A DNA stretch of 64,000 nucleotides, from the NCBI RefSeq assembly GCF_032854445.1, contig NC_088295.1, positions 95,599,805 to 95,663,804 of the forward strand, given 5' to 3'. This document shows, piece after piece, positions 12,801-24,800 of this stretch; positions within the stretch are counted from its first letter, which is position 1; every line of letters begins with the position of its first letter. The translations under genes and the position numbers were made by a program. The notes beneath the pieces are model-generated. The model was given only the letters and a program-made list of their open reading frames with translations, did not search any database and had not been told where the DNA came from. The DNA is from Liolophura sinensis. Taxonomy: Eukaryota; Mollusca; Polyplacophora; Chitonida; Chitonidae.

Positions 12801-15800
12801 TTGTGAAGTCAAGATCATAAGTGCACACTACATGAATGGTGCCATTAGGTTATGAAGTCAGTATGATAAAAGTGCATAATAAAAGTGCATACTACATGAA
12901 TGGTGGCATTGGGTTATGAAGTCATTATGATAGAAGTGCACACTACATGAATGGTGACAGTAGGGTTTGAATTCATTATGATAGAAGTGCACACTACATG
13001 AATGGTGCCATTGGGCTATGAAGTCAGTAAGATAGAAGTGCACACTATGTAAATGCTATACTTCGTTTGCCTTCAAATACACCAAGAAATAAATTAGAAA
13101 CAGCCATTGTTAACTTAATCTATTTATTTTAGAATATAGTTTTTAAAGTTGAATAATTTTCAGCAAATTGATGCCCTCCCAATGGGCCTGCCCCCACCTC
13201 CTGAAGGGAGTACTGGGAAGACATTTACTGGCATGTAAATCATGCCACATAACAATTGACTCATTGGATACATTACGTTTTTGTTTACTAAAAGGTAAGA
13301 AAACTAAAATAAAAACTGATTCATAAAATAATTTGGTATTTAATTTACTGCCTTGTGAATGTGTCATGTAGGAAAAATAAACACAGCTGGGCTGTATCCT
13401 GTCATTTTTGATCCGTGAAGCGGCACGTGTCGTGTTTGACACTACCAGCGGTGCTAGCGGAACTACTTTCGCCAGACCTGCTCTTTCTATAGCTCTTGGT
13501 AATAATCAGCTGCAAGGGAAAAAAACTTGACACCCATCGTTTGAGTGTTCATTCGTTCGATTTGTTTTAACCGAACCTGAAGAAAACGAATTATGGGGAG
13601 GATCCCTTAGATGATGTTTGTATACTGTTACCTGTACTTAAATGCTTCCCAGAGAATTTCAAACATGTTAATACATGTGTGTAGCCAGTTTATGGTTGTT
13701 TCTTGCCCCTTCTCTGCAGCAAATTGCACAGTTGTTGGGGCTACTGTCTGATGTGGGTAAGCCTGTCCTACTGGTGGGGGAGAATGGCTGTGGCAAGACG
13801 TGTATCGTCAACGAGAGAATACGCACAGTGTGCTCAGGGGAAGTAGCTGAGGTGCTAGCCCTCACTATTCCAGCTAACAGGTCAGTCAACTACAACAAAT
13901 GATGTCATCTCAGTTAGAGTACAGCTCAGAAATAACTTTACACAATGGACAAGTGAAGCGTAAGGGTAATTTTTTTATGATAATCACTATTTTCAGTCAT
14001 AAAAAACGAAACGCATTTCAGTTGCACCTGAATCATTGCTGAGCTCCTTGACGTTATACAATGAGACGCACATGCGGTAAAGGCACGTGTCATCTATTCT
14101 ATAACATCTAGTCATTGTGCTATGTCATTTAATTTACATACTTATCAGATGTCACACTTAATTGCTCGATGCCCTTTTCCAGAAATATTCCTGAGGATAG
14201 ATGACCTCTGTGTGGGGAAAGTCATGGTGGCTCTAAACCTGTGTTTCTGTTTTTTTTGCTGTTCGACCCACCTGATCCAGCAAAAAAGTTCACAACAACA
14301 ACCTTACTCATATCTTAAATGCAGTTTAATTGGTTTATTTATTTTTATTCACCAGTGTTATTACCAGTACTAAGTTTGAAAATGGCTTCAGCATTCAGAG
14401 TAGGGTATCGTCTCTGCATGTGTCCTGCAGCTTAATCCCAGTCTTTATTCATTAATTGATGGAAGAAATTGAAAGACGCAGTTGTAGTTTTTAGTAACTT
14501 CAAAATACAGACCTCACCTCTGACCACCCGTTGTCCATGACTATAAACAATACTAAGTCTGTGAACAGTTTTTACGATGCGTGGAGCATTGATTGCTGTC
14601 ATCCTTGATAAGGAGACAGTACTTGTACAAGAAAAGGACCTTCACTTATATTCTACAATCGCTGATGAACGATTTTATTCACTGTTGAATCCTGTACAGC
14701 AGAATCTAGACATTCAAACAACAATCCGCGAGAAACAAAGACAGATCATTCGTGGCCTGTATGCTAAAATCATGATTGCGATAAAAGGGTTAAGTAGTCA
14801 CAAAGAAATTGCTTTAAGATGCGCATTGACGGAAAAACAGTCCAAAAATTGACTGTGACTTCATATTGTTTTATGTGCGCTGGACGTCTGGGCAGTTATT
14901 TCTGGGCTGTACGGTATTTGGGAGGAGGGGTGGCAACAGACATCAAAAAACACAGCCATTTTTCTTTTGCTATGTGTTTGGTCATTCTATTCACCAATAT
15001 TTAATCTGGGCTTCTTATGAGGCTATGGGTTAGGCCTTGTTTGACAGAATCACAATGACCTGTCACTTGTATCCTGTGCACATGTGCATAAAGCATGTAA
15101 ACTCCTGATCACAATGCATGCTTAGGCGACCATTTTGTAAATCTGATTGCAGAGTGAAATTTTGTTTTTCTAAGTCGAATCCTACTGAAATAGCTTGAGC
15201 CTTATATTTTTTTTTTTCAAATTGGGACATGTTTAATAATACAGCTTTCATTCCAGTCTCACTTTTAAGTTACCCTTGAAAATATTGACCGAACTTAGAT
15301 TGTTTGACTTGAGTGTTCTGATGTCGTGTCATGAGTTGATGATGGGTGTATCTTTCTTGTTTAGGTTTACAAATGCCAGTCTGTTGTACCAGCGTCTGGA
15401 TGAAAGGCTAGAGTGGAAGCATGGCAAGACATTTGTGCCTAAGGGAAACAAGCGTCTGATGTGCCTGGTGGATGACTTGAATTTAGCCCAGGTAACAGCC
15501 TCCTCACCTCTCACTATCTCTGAGCTTACATGTAGCTCAGGTAACTGACTCCTCACCTCTCACTATCTCTTAGCTGACATGTAGCTCAGGTAATTGACTC
15601 TTCAACTTACACTATCTCCGAGCTTACATGTAGCTCAGGTAACTGACCCCTCACCTCACACTATCTCTGAACTTACATGTAGCTCAGGTAACTGACTCCT
15701 CACCTCACACTATCTCTGAGCTTACATGTAGCTCAGGTAACTGACTTCTCACCTTACAATACCTGAGCTTACACGTAGCTCAGGTAACTGACTCTTCATC

Positions 15801-18800
15801 TCACACTATGTTTGAACATAGCTTAGGTAACTGACTCTTCAACTCACACTATCGCTGAACTTACATGTAGCTCAGGTAATTGACTCCTGAACTCACACTG
15901 TCTCTGAACTTTGCTCAGAAAACTTACTCCTCGCCCACACTATCTCTAAACTTGGCTCAGGTAACTGACTCCTCACCCCACACTATCGCTGAACGTAGCT
16001 CAGGTAACTGACTCTTCACCTCACACTATGTTTGAACATAGCTTAGGTAACCGACTCTTCACCTCATACTATCTCTGAACTTGGCTCAGGTAACTGATTC
16101 CTTACTTGTACATCACACTGCATGTATCTCAGTGTAGGTTTGATTGTTATACCAGTTACATGTAGATGACTAACTTGACCTGTTTGTTGATGTTGCCAGG
16201 TGGATAAGTTTGGCTTCCAGACTGCCCCGGAGATGATCAGACAGCATATAGATGATGGCGGCTTCTACAACCCAACCAGTCATAGCTGGCGCTACGTGAA
16301 GAACGTCACTTATGTCAGCACTGTCAACCCAACACAACAGCCAGCGTGCCCAAGCTCTCCAAACGCCTCCTCAGGCACTTTGCCATTTTTGGTGTGCCCT
16401 ATCCAGGGTGAGTGTGGAACATACGTGTACTGCACGAGCACATAGCTGGCAGGGCCTAATCCATACATACAGTATATATCATGTCTACATGTGTACATGT
16501 GCAGAGACCACAGCTCGATCCATGAGGCCAGGTCATTGACGCTTACATGTGACTGGTATGCTTGTCCTGTAATCATCAGATATTTGAAAAGTTTATTGTA
16601 TGTGTGTGTGTATGTATGTGTGTATGTAGGTAGGTAGGTGAGTAGGTAAGTAGGTAGGTACGTTAGTTTGTTCTTTCGTTCGCTCGTTCGTTCAGAGGGT
16701 AATTATGATACAAATGTAGACATACTGTAGCTCTGTCAGTTCTCAGAACTGTTCTTCCCAGAGGCCCTCTATATAATACATTATCTTACAATATTTACAT
16801 AGAAAAGAGACACATCGACTTACACGTAACATAATATCAGTGAAATCATCAAATAATTGGATACAAATGAAAGAAAAACAAATAAATTTACAGTAGTTTG
16901 GTGATAGAATCACAATTTAGCCCAAGTTTATAATACAGATAAAGTTGACAGTATTTACAAGAAAAGAGAAGACATCAATTTAGCATAATATGTTTGAAAT
17001 ACATGTATCATCAAATATAAACAAACCATAACAGATAAATTTACAGCATCAAAATTAGATTTAGTTTTGGCAGTAGTTGAGAGTTAGCAACATTTTTTTG
17101 ATGATTCGAACGAAAAGAGGAAACAGGAATGAAAAGATTATCATTTGTTGTGGAGCGTAGTTGTCTGGGTGTTACATCAGTTAAGGGTTTGAAGAGAGAC
17201 ACGATTAGTTTCTGTGGAGAGAGAGAGTGCATTATTCTATACTTGAAAGAGGCTTTTTGGTGAGTGATATGGTCAGGAATAAACAGTCAGTTTAGTTCAT
17301 CAAGGAGAGAGGCAGTTGAGGTGAGGTAATGGCAGTTGGTTATTATACCTGCTGCTTGTTTCTGTACATTTGTTATTCTTCCAAGTTGGTTATTGCCGGC
17401 ATTACCCCAAATTGTACAGCAGTAGTCAATATGGGCTAGGATAAAGGAGTTATAATACAAGAATTTTGCATTCTTGCTAAGAACATTCCTGTCTGTGTAC
17501 ATTAAGTTTCATAGAGATTTTCCCACATATGAAGTCAATATGAGATTGCCAGTTCAGTATTTTATCTATATTCAATCCTAATATTTTATCTGAGGAGATC
17601 TGTGTTAAAGTACTATTACAAATTTGGATATTGATGTTGTTATTCAGTTTTCTTAGTTTTCTGTAGTAAGTAGCAAAGCAGTTGATTTGGTTGTGTGGAT
17701 AAACATTTTGTTTCTAAAACACCATTGTTCTGTAATTTCTAGATCTTGATTTAAGGCACTTTCTAAGGTATTCAGGTATACGGTCGTATCGTCAGCATAT
17801 AAGTCAATTGTGCTGGTTAGGCTACATAAAAATAGATCATTGACATATAGTATAAGGGGGGATATAGGGCAACTGTCAGTATTTTGTATCAGGCATTTAA
17901 GGATTGGGAAGTATTGTCCATCTGTAAGGAAAATGACAGTTCCAGCAAGCTGAGCATTTTACTCTGTGTTTTTCATGTAGGAATGAAGAGTTACAGACAA
18001 TATTTTAGCATATTGTTGACAGCAAACTTTGTGACCCCAGATGCCCCAGGCTCAGTATCCATGCCCTCGTCAGCAGGGCGGCTCCTTGGTATGCACGATG
18101 ATAAGGTAAGATCTGGTATGCTTGTAGTCAAGGTGTTTGTTATGTTACAGTGGCTAAAGCTGAACAGTTGAGCCTGGCATTGTTCAAACCCTTGTTTGTT
18201 ATGCAAAGTACAATGTACAGTGGCTAAAGCTGGACAGTGGCACCTGTCTGGGTTTAAACCCTTGTTTGTTTTGCAAATTACAATGTACAGTGGCTAAAGC
18301 TGAACAGTGGAGCCTGTTTTCAAACCCTTGTTTGTTAAACAAATTACAATGTACAGTGGCTAAAGCTGAAGAGTGTAGCCTGTCTGTGTTCAAACCCCTG
18401 TTTGTCAAGCAAATTACAATGTACAGTATCTAAAGCTGAACAGAATAGCTTGTCTCTGTTCATACCCTTGTAAAGCTCTTTTAAGTGAGTGACAGCTTTG
18501 AGTCTACATGTACATGCTTTAATTTTAAATACATATTACAATCTTACACGTAGTCTGGATGAATCAATGTTATTGTATTAGGTGCACAACATCATGAAGG
18601 TGATAGAAGCAGCTCTGAAGATGGTGGTACAGCTGGTCGTCAAGGTTACTGTGGAGTTACAGGATCGTTTGAGAGGAATGTTTCTTCCCACCGCACAAAG
18701 GTGTCACTACATCTTCACCATGAAAGATCTGGGCAACTATCTTCAGGTAAGTCATGTCACACCCACTGCACAGAAGTGTCACTACATCTTCACCATGAAA

Positions 18801-21800
18801 GATCTGGCAACTATCTTCAGGTAGGTCGTGTCACACGCACTGCACAGAAGTGTTGCTACATCTTCACCATGAAAGATCTGGCCACTATCTTCAGGTAAGT
18901 CGTGTCACACCCACTGCACAGAGGTGTCGCTACATCTTCACCATGAAAGACCTGGCCACTATCTTCAGGTAAGTCGTGTCACACACAACTGCACAGAGGT
19001 GTCACTACATCTTCACCATGAATGATCTGGCCACTATCTTCAGGTAGGTCGTGGTCACACCCACTGCCACAGAGGTGTCACTACATCTTCACCATGAAAG
19101 ATCTGGCCACTATCTTCAGGTAAGTCATGTGTCGCACCCACTGCACAAAGGTGTCACCACAGCTTTATCATGAAGGCCACTATCTTCAGGTAAGTCCTGT
19201 CATCAGTAGGAAAGATATTTCCTAGAAGTATCACGAAAGGTGGTTGTAACTGTTACAGGAATGTTTGCCTGTCACTGAACAGAGGCTGCCTCCATCAGCA
19301 GTTAGACATTTCCAAGAAGTATCACTGAAGGTTGTTGTAACTATTACAGGAATGTTTGCCTGTCGCTGAACAGAGGGTGCTCCATCAGCAGTTAGACATT
19401 TGCTAGAAGTATAACTGAAGGCTGTTGTAACTGTTACAGGAATGTTTGCCTGTCGCTGAACAGAGGCTGGTCCATCAGCAGTTAGACGTTTGCTAGAAGT
19501 ATAACAGAAGGTTGTTGTAACTGTTACAGGAATGTTTGCCTGTCGCTGAACAGAGGCTGGTCCATCAGCAGTTAGACATTTGCTAGAAGTATCACTGAAG
19601 GTTGTTGTAACTATTACAGGAATGTTTGCCTGTCGCTGAACAGAGGCTGCTCCATCAGCAGACTGTTGTCCATCTGGCAGCACGAGTGTCACTGGGTGTA
19701 CGGTCGGAGAATGGTCAGCGAGGTGGACTACCGCCGCTTCAGACAAGCCTTCATCACTGCGGTCAAGAAGAGGTTTAGTGATGAAGACCAGGTATGTATA
19801 TCTACACTATACAGGACAGGTTTAGGAAACTTAATATGCTCACCAAAGTTCTGGTTTTCGTTTTGTGACTGATTCATCACAGTTATGATATCCTTAATAC
19901 TATAGTCTTTTTAAGAGACAGATGATTGCTGGATCTGTTCTGTCATAACAAACATCAGGAGCTTTGTCAGTTACGAGACAAATAGTGGTGGTTGTATCAA
20001 CCTGACCACCCACCACTATATCAGCGAGCAGTTCTGGGGGATGGTTGTAACCACCAGGGATATACAGGAATAGTGCTAGGATAAACCACAGGAGTAGTGC
20101 TAGGGTAGAACCCTGGAATATTGCACTATTCCTAGGAACGCACAGGAGTAGCGCTAGGATAGAACACAGCGGTAGTGCTAGGATAGACCACAGTAGTAGT
20201 GCTAGGATATGCCCCTGTAATAGCACTAGCATAGAACACAAGATTAGTGCTAGGACAGAACACAGTAGTAGTTCTAGGATAGAACACAGGAGTAGTGCTA
20301 GGATAGGCCCCTGTAATAGTGCTAGGATAGAACACAGGAGTAGTGCTAGAATAGGCCCCTGTCATAGTGATAGGATAGACCACAGGAATTGTTCTAGGAC
20401 AGAACACAGGAATAGTACTAGCATAGATCACAGTTTGTGCCTCAGAGGCTTTCCACACAATATTTATACACATGATGATTTATGTTGCATGGCCATCAAT
20501 GGAGCCCATGGACTGATTTGTCCATGGGTATACAGGCACATGTAGAGAGAGTTGGCCAACTCCAGATATTCAGTCTGCTGAAGCGGATACATGTGTGTGC
20601 TATGTTTTGGTCCCATTGTTTAGTCTAGAGGGTGCAGAGAAGTATGGTTGGAGAAGATGGTCAAATTTATCCACAATAACACAGGTACTTTATCATTTAC
20701 ACCTGCACTACATTTGTACCTGCAGCCATGTTGCCTGTATGTGGTAAGACAGTTACTTCACCATTTACACCTGTACAAAATAAGGTCATATTACCTTTAT
20801 GTGGTAAGACAGTTACTTCACCGTGTACACCTGTACAATATCAGGCCATGTTACCTGTATGTTGTAAGACAGTTACATCACCATTTACACCTGCACTACA
20901 TGAGGCCATGTTACCTGTATGTTGTACGAGAGTTACTTCACCATTTACACCTGCACTACATGAGGCCATGTTACCTGTATGTGGTAAGACAGTTACATCA
21001 CCATTTACACCTGCACTACATGAGGCCATGTTACCTGTATGTGGTAAGACAGTTACATCACCATTTACACCTGCACTACATGAGGCTATGTTACCTGTAT
21101 GTTGTACGAGAGTTACTTCACCATTTACATCTGCACTACATGAGGCCATTTTACCTGTATGTGGTAAGACAGTTACATCACCATTTACACCTGCACTACA
21201 TGAGGCCATGTTACCTGTATGTGGTAAGACAGTTACTTCACCATTTACACCTGCACTACATGAGACCATGTTACCTGTATGTTGTAAGGCAAGTTACATC
21301 ACCATTTACATCTGCACTACATGAGGCCATGTTACCTGTATGTGGTAAGACAGTTACTTCACCATTTACACCTGTACAAAATAAGGTCATATTACCTTTA
21401 TGTGGTAAGACAGTTACTTCACCATGTACACCTGTACAATATCAGGCCATGTTACCTGTATGTGGTAAGACAGTTACTTCACCATTTACACCTGCACTAC
21501 ATGAGACCATGTTACCTGTATGTGGTAAGACAGTTACATCACCGTTTACACCTGCACTACATGAGGCCATGTTACCTGTATGTGGTAAGACAGTTACATC
21601 ACCGTTTACACCTGCACTACATGAGGCCATGTTACCTGTATGTGGTAAGACAGTTACATCACCATTTACACCTGCACTACATGAGGCCATTTTACGTGTA
21701 TGTGGTAAGACAGTTACATCACCATTTACACCTGCACTACATGAGCCCATGTTACCTGTATGTTGTAAGGCAAGTTACATCACCATTTACATCTGCACTA

Positions 21801-24800
21801 CATGAGGCCATGTTACCTGTATGTGGTAAGACAGTTACATCACCATTTACACCTGCGCTGCATGAGGCCATGTTATCTTTATGTGGGAAGACAGTTACTT
21901 CACCATTTACACCTGCACTACATGAAGCCATGTTACCTGTATGTTGTAAGGCAAGTTACATCACCATTTACACCTGCACTACATGAGGCCACGTTATCTT
22001 TATGTATGAAGACAGTTACTTCACCATTTACACCTGCACTACATGAAGCCATGTTACCTGTATGTGGTAAGACAGTTATATCACCATTTACACCTGCACT
22101 ACATGAGGCCATGTAACCTGTATGTTGTAAGACAGTTACATCACCATTTACACCTGCACTACATGAGGCCATGTTACCTGTATGTGGTAAGACAGTTACA
22201 TCACCGTTTACACCTGCACTACATGAGGCCATGTTACCTGTATGTGGTAAGACAGTTACATCACCATTTACACCTGCACTACATGAGGCCATGTTACCTG
22301 TATGTGGTAAGACAGTTACATCACCATTTACACCTGCACTACATGAGGCCATGTTACCTGTATGTTGTAAGGCAAGTTACATCACCATTTACACCTACAC
22401 TACATGAGGCCATGTTACTTGTGTGGTAAGACAGTTACTTCACCATTTACACCTGCACTACATGAAGCCATGTTACTTGTATGTGGTAAGACAGTTACAT
22501 CACCATTTACACCTGCACTACATGAGGCCATGTTACCTGTATGTTGTAAGGCAGTTACATCGCCATTTACACCTGCACTACATGAGGCCATGTTACCTGT
22601 ATGTTGTAAGACAGTTACATCACCATTTACACCTACACTACATGAGGCCATGTTACTTGTGTGGTAAGACAGTTACATCACCATTTACACCTGCACTACA
22701 TGAGGCCATGTTACCTGTATGTTGTAAGACAGTTACATCACCATTTACACCTGCACTACATGAGGCCATGTTACCTGTATGTTGTAAGACAGTTACATCA
22801 CCATTTACACCTGCACTACATGAGGCCATGTTACTTGTGTGGTAAGACAGTTACTTCACCATTTACACCTGCACTACATGAGGCCATGTTACCTGTCTGT
22901 TGTAAGATAGTTACATCACCATTTACACCAGCACTACATGAGGCCATGTTACCTGTATGTGGTAAGACAGTTACATCACCATTTACACCTACACTACATG
23001 AGGCCATGTTACTTGTGTGGTAAGACAGTTACTTCACCATTTACACCTGCACTACATGAGGCCATGTTACCTGTCTGTTGTAAGAGAGTTACATCACCAT
23101 TTACACCAGCACTACATGAGGCCATGTTACCTGTATGTGGGAAGACAGTTACATCACCATTTACACCTGCACTACATGAGGCCATGTTACCTGTATGTTG
23201 TAAGAGAGTTTCATCACCATTTAAAACCAGCACTACATGAGGCCATGTTACCTGTATGTGGGAAGACAGTTACATCACCATTTACACCTGCACTACATGA
23301 GGCCATCTTACCTGTATGTTGTAAGAGAGTTTCATCACCCTTTAAAACCAGCACTACATGAGGCCATGTTACCTGTATGTGGGAAGACAGTTACATCACC
23401 ATTTACACCTGCACTGCATGAGGCCATGTTACCTGTATGTTGTAAGAGAGTTTCATCACCCTTTAAAACCAGCACTACATGAGGCCATGTTACCTGTATG
23501 TGGTAAGACAGTTACATCACCATTTACACATGCACTACATGAGGCCATGTTACCTGTATGTTGTAAGAGAGTTTCATCACCCTTTAAAACCAGCACTACA
23601 TGAGGCCTTGTTACCTGTATGTGGGATGACAGTTACTTCACCATTTACACCTATACCACAAATTAAGGTCGTTACCTGTGTGTGACTGTGTTATGCAACA
23701 GATCCAGATGATGATCCAGCCTATGCAGCCTTTATTCAGTAACCTGGTAGAGCAGGATGGCGGGGTAGTGACAGCAGGCCGCCCTCAGTCACGCCCCCTA
23801 GATACACGCAATGAAGACATGGACCCTACAGACCTGTATAAACCGTCAGCCTCCTGGGAGGATGTCAAGCTGCTGATGGAGAAAGGGGTGGAGGAGTACA
23901 ACAAAGTTCACCCGCGCATCAGACTAGCTCTCTACAAGGTACAGAAAGTAGCTGTCTTTAATTATAGTATGAGAGATAATAAATGACTGTTAAAGGAACA
24001 AATCTGTTAAAAGTAAGGATTGTTGTATATTGCTCACTGTCATGTATATGAATTCCATAAGTGTGTTCTGTTATGTATACATAGGGAGCACTAGTTGACT
24101 CATTCCTCCATCCCAGTGGTCTCTCACTTGGCCCTGACCAGTAAGGTTGCAGATCAGATCTAACTCTTGCCAGTACTGCGGCGGTTGTGTGCCAGGAGGT
24201 GATTTGGATATACTCACAGAATTCTGCTTTTCTCACACATTAAGCTTACTACCATTATATAAGTGAAAACGAGTAATTGGGTACAACATTTAATTTATTA
24301 GCAAAATAAATAAATAAATAGGAAAATAAACATGAATAATTGAATGTGGCGCCATATTGTTGATGTTTTGATGTCAGTGATGCATAAATTGTGCAGTCCT
24401 ACATGTACCCTGTGTTTGACACTCATATGTAAGTGTTGACTTGTGGATGACATGTACAATGTACAGCTGTAAGTGGTGCCAAAGTAACCATTACGTGTAC
24501 AGCTGTAAGTGATGCCAAAGTAACCATTACATGTATGTATTGCAGTTTAATAAGACTGCTGTTTGTATGTTGACAGAGTGTAATAGAGGAGGTGTGTCGG
24601 ATTTCCCGGACGATAGCCTCCCCCCATGAGGTGGCCCACACCGTGCTGGTGTCAGAGGGTTGCGCTGGGAGGGGCTCCACACTCGTTCAACTCTCGGCCC
24701 ACCTGGCAGGTTTTTCTGTGGTCCGCATCAATCCCAGCGCTATGGGCAATGCCATGGAGTACAAGATAGAGCAGTTTAAGGCAGACCTGGTGTCCGGATA

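Noticed and set aside
20648-23685. Long ORFs on both strands with 20-residue repeats
   Set aside because: Period artefact of the 60-bp array; several frames open at once, no splice or start context.
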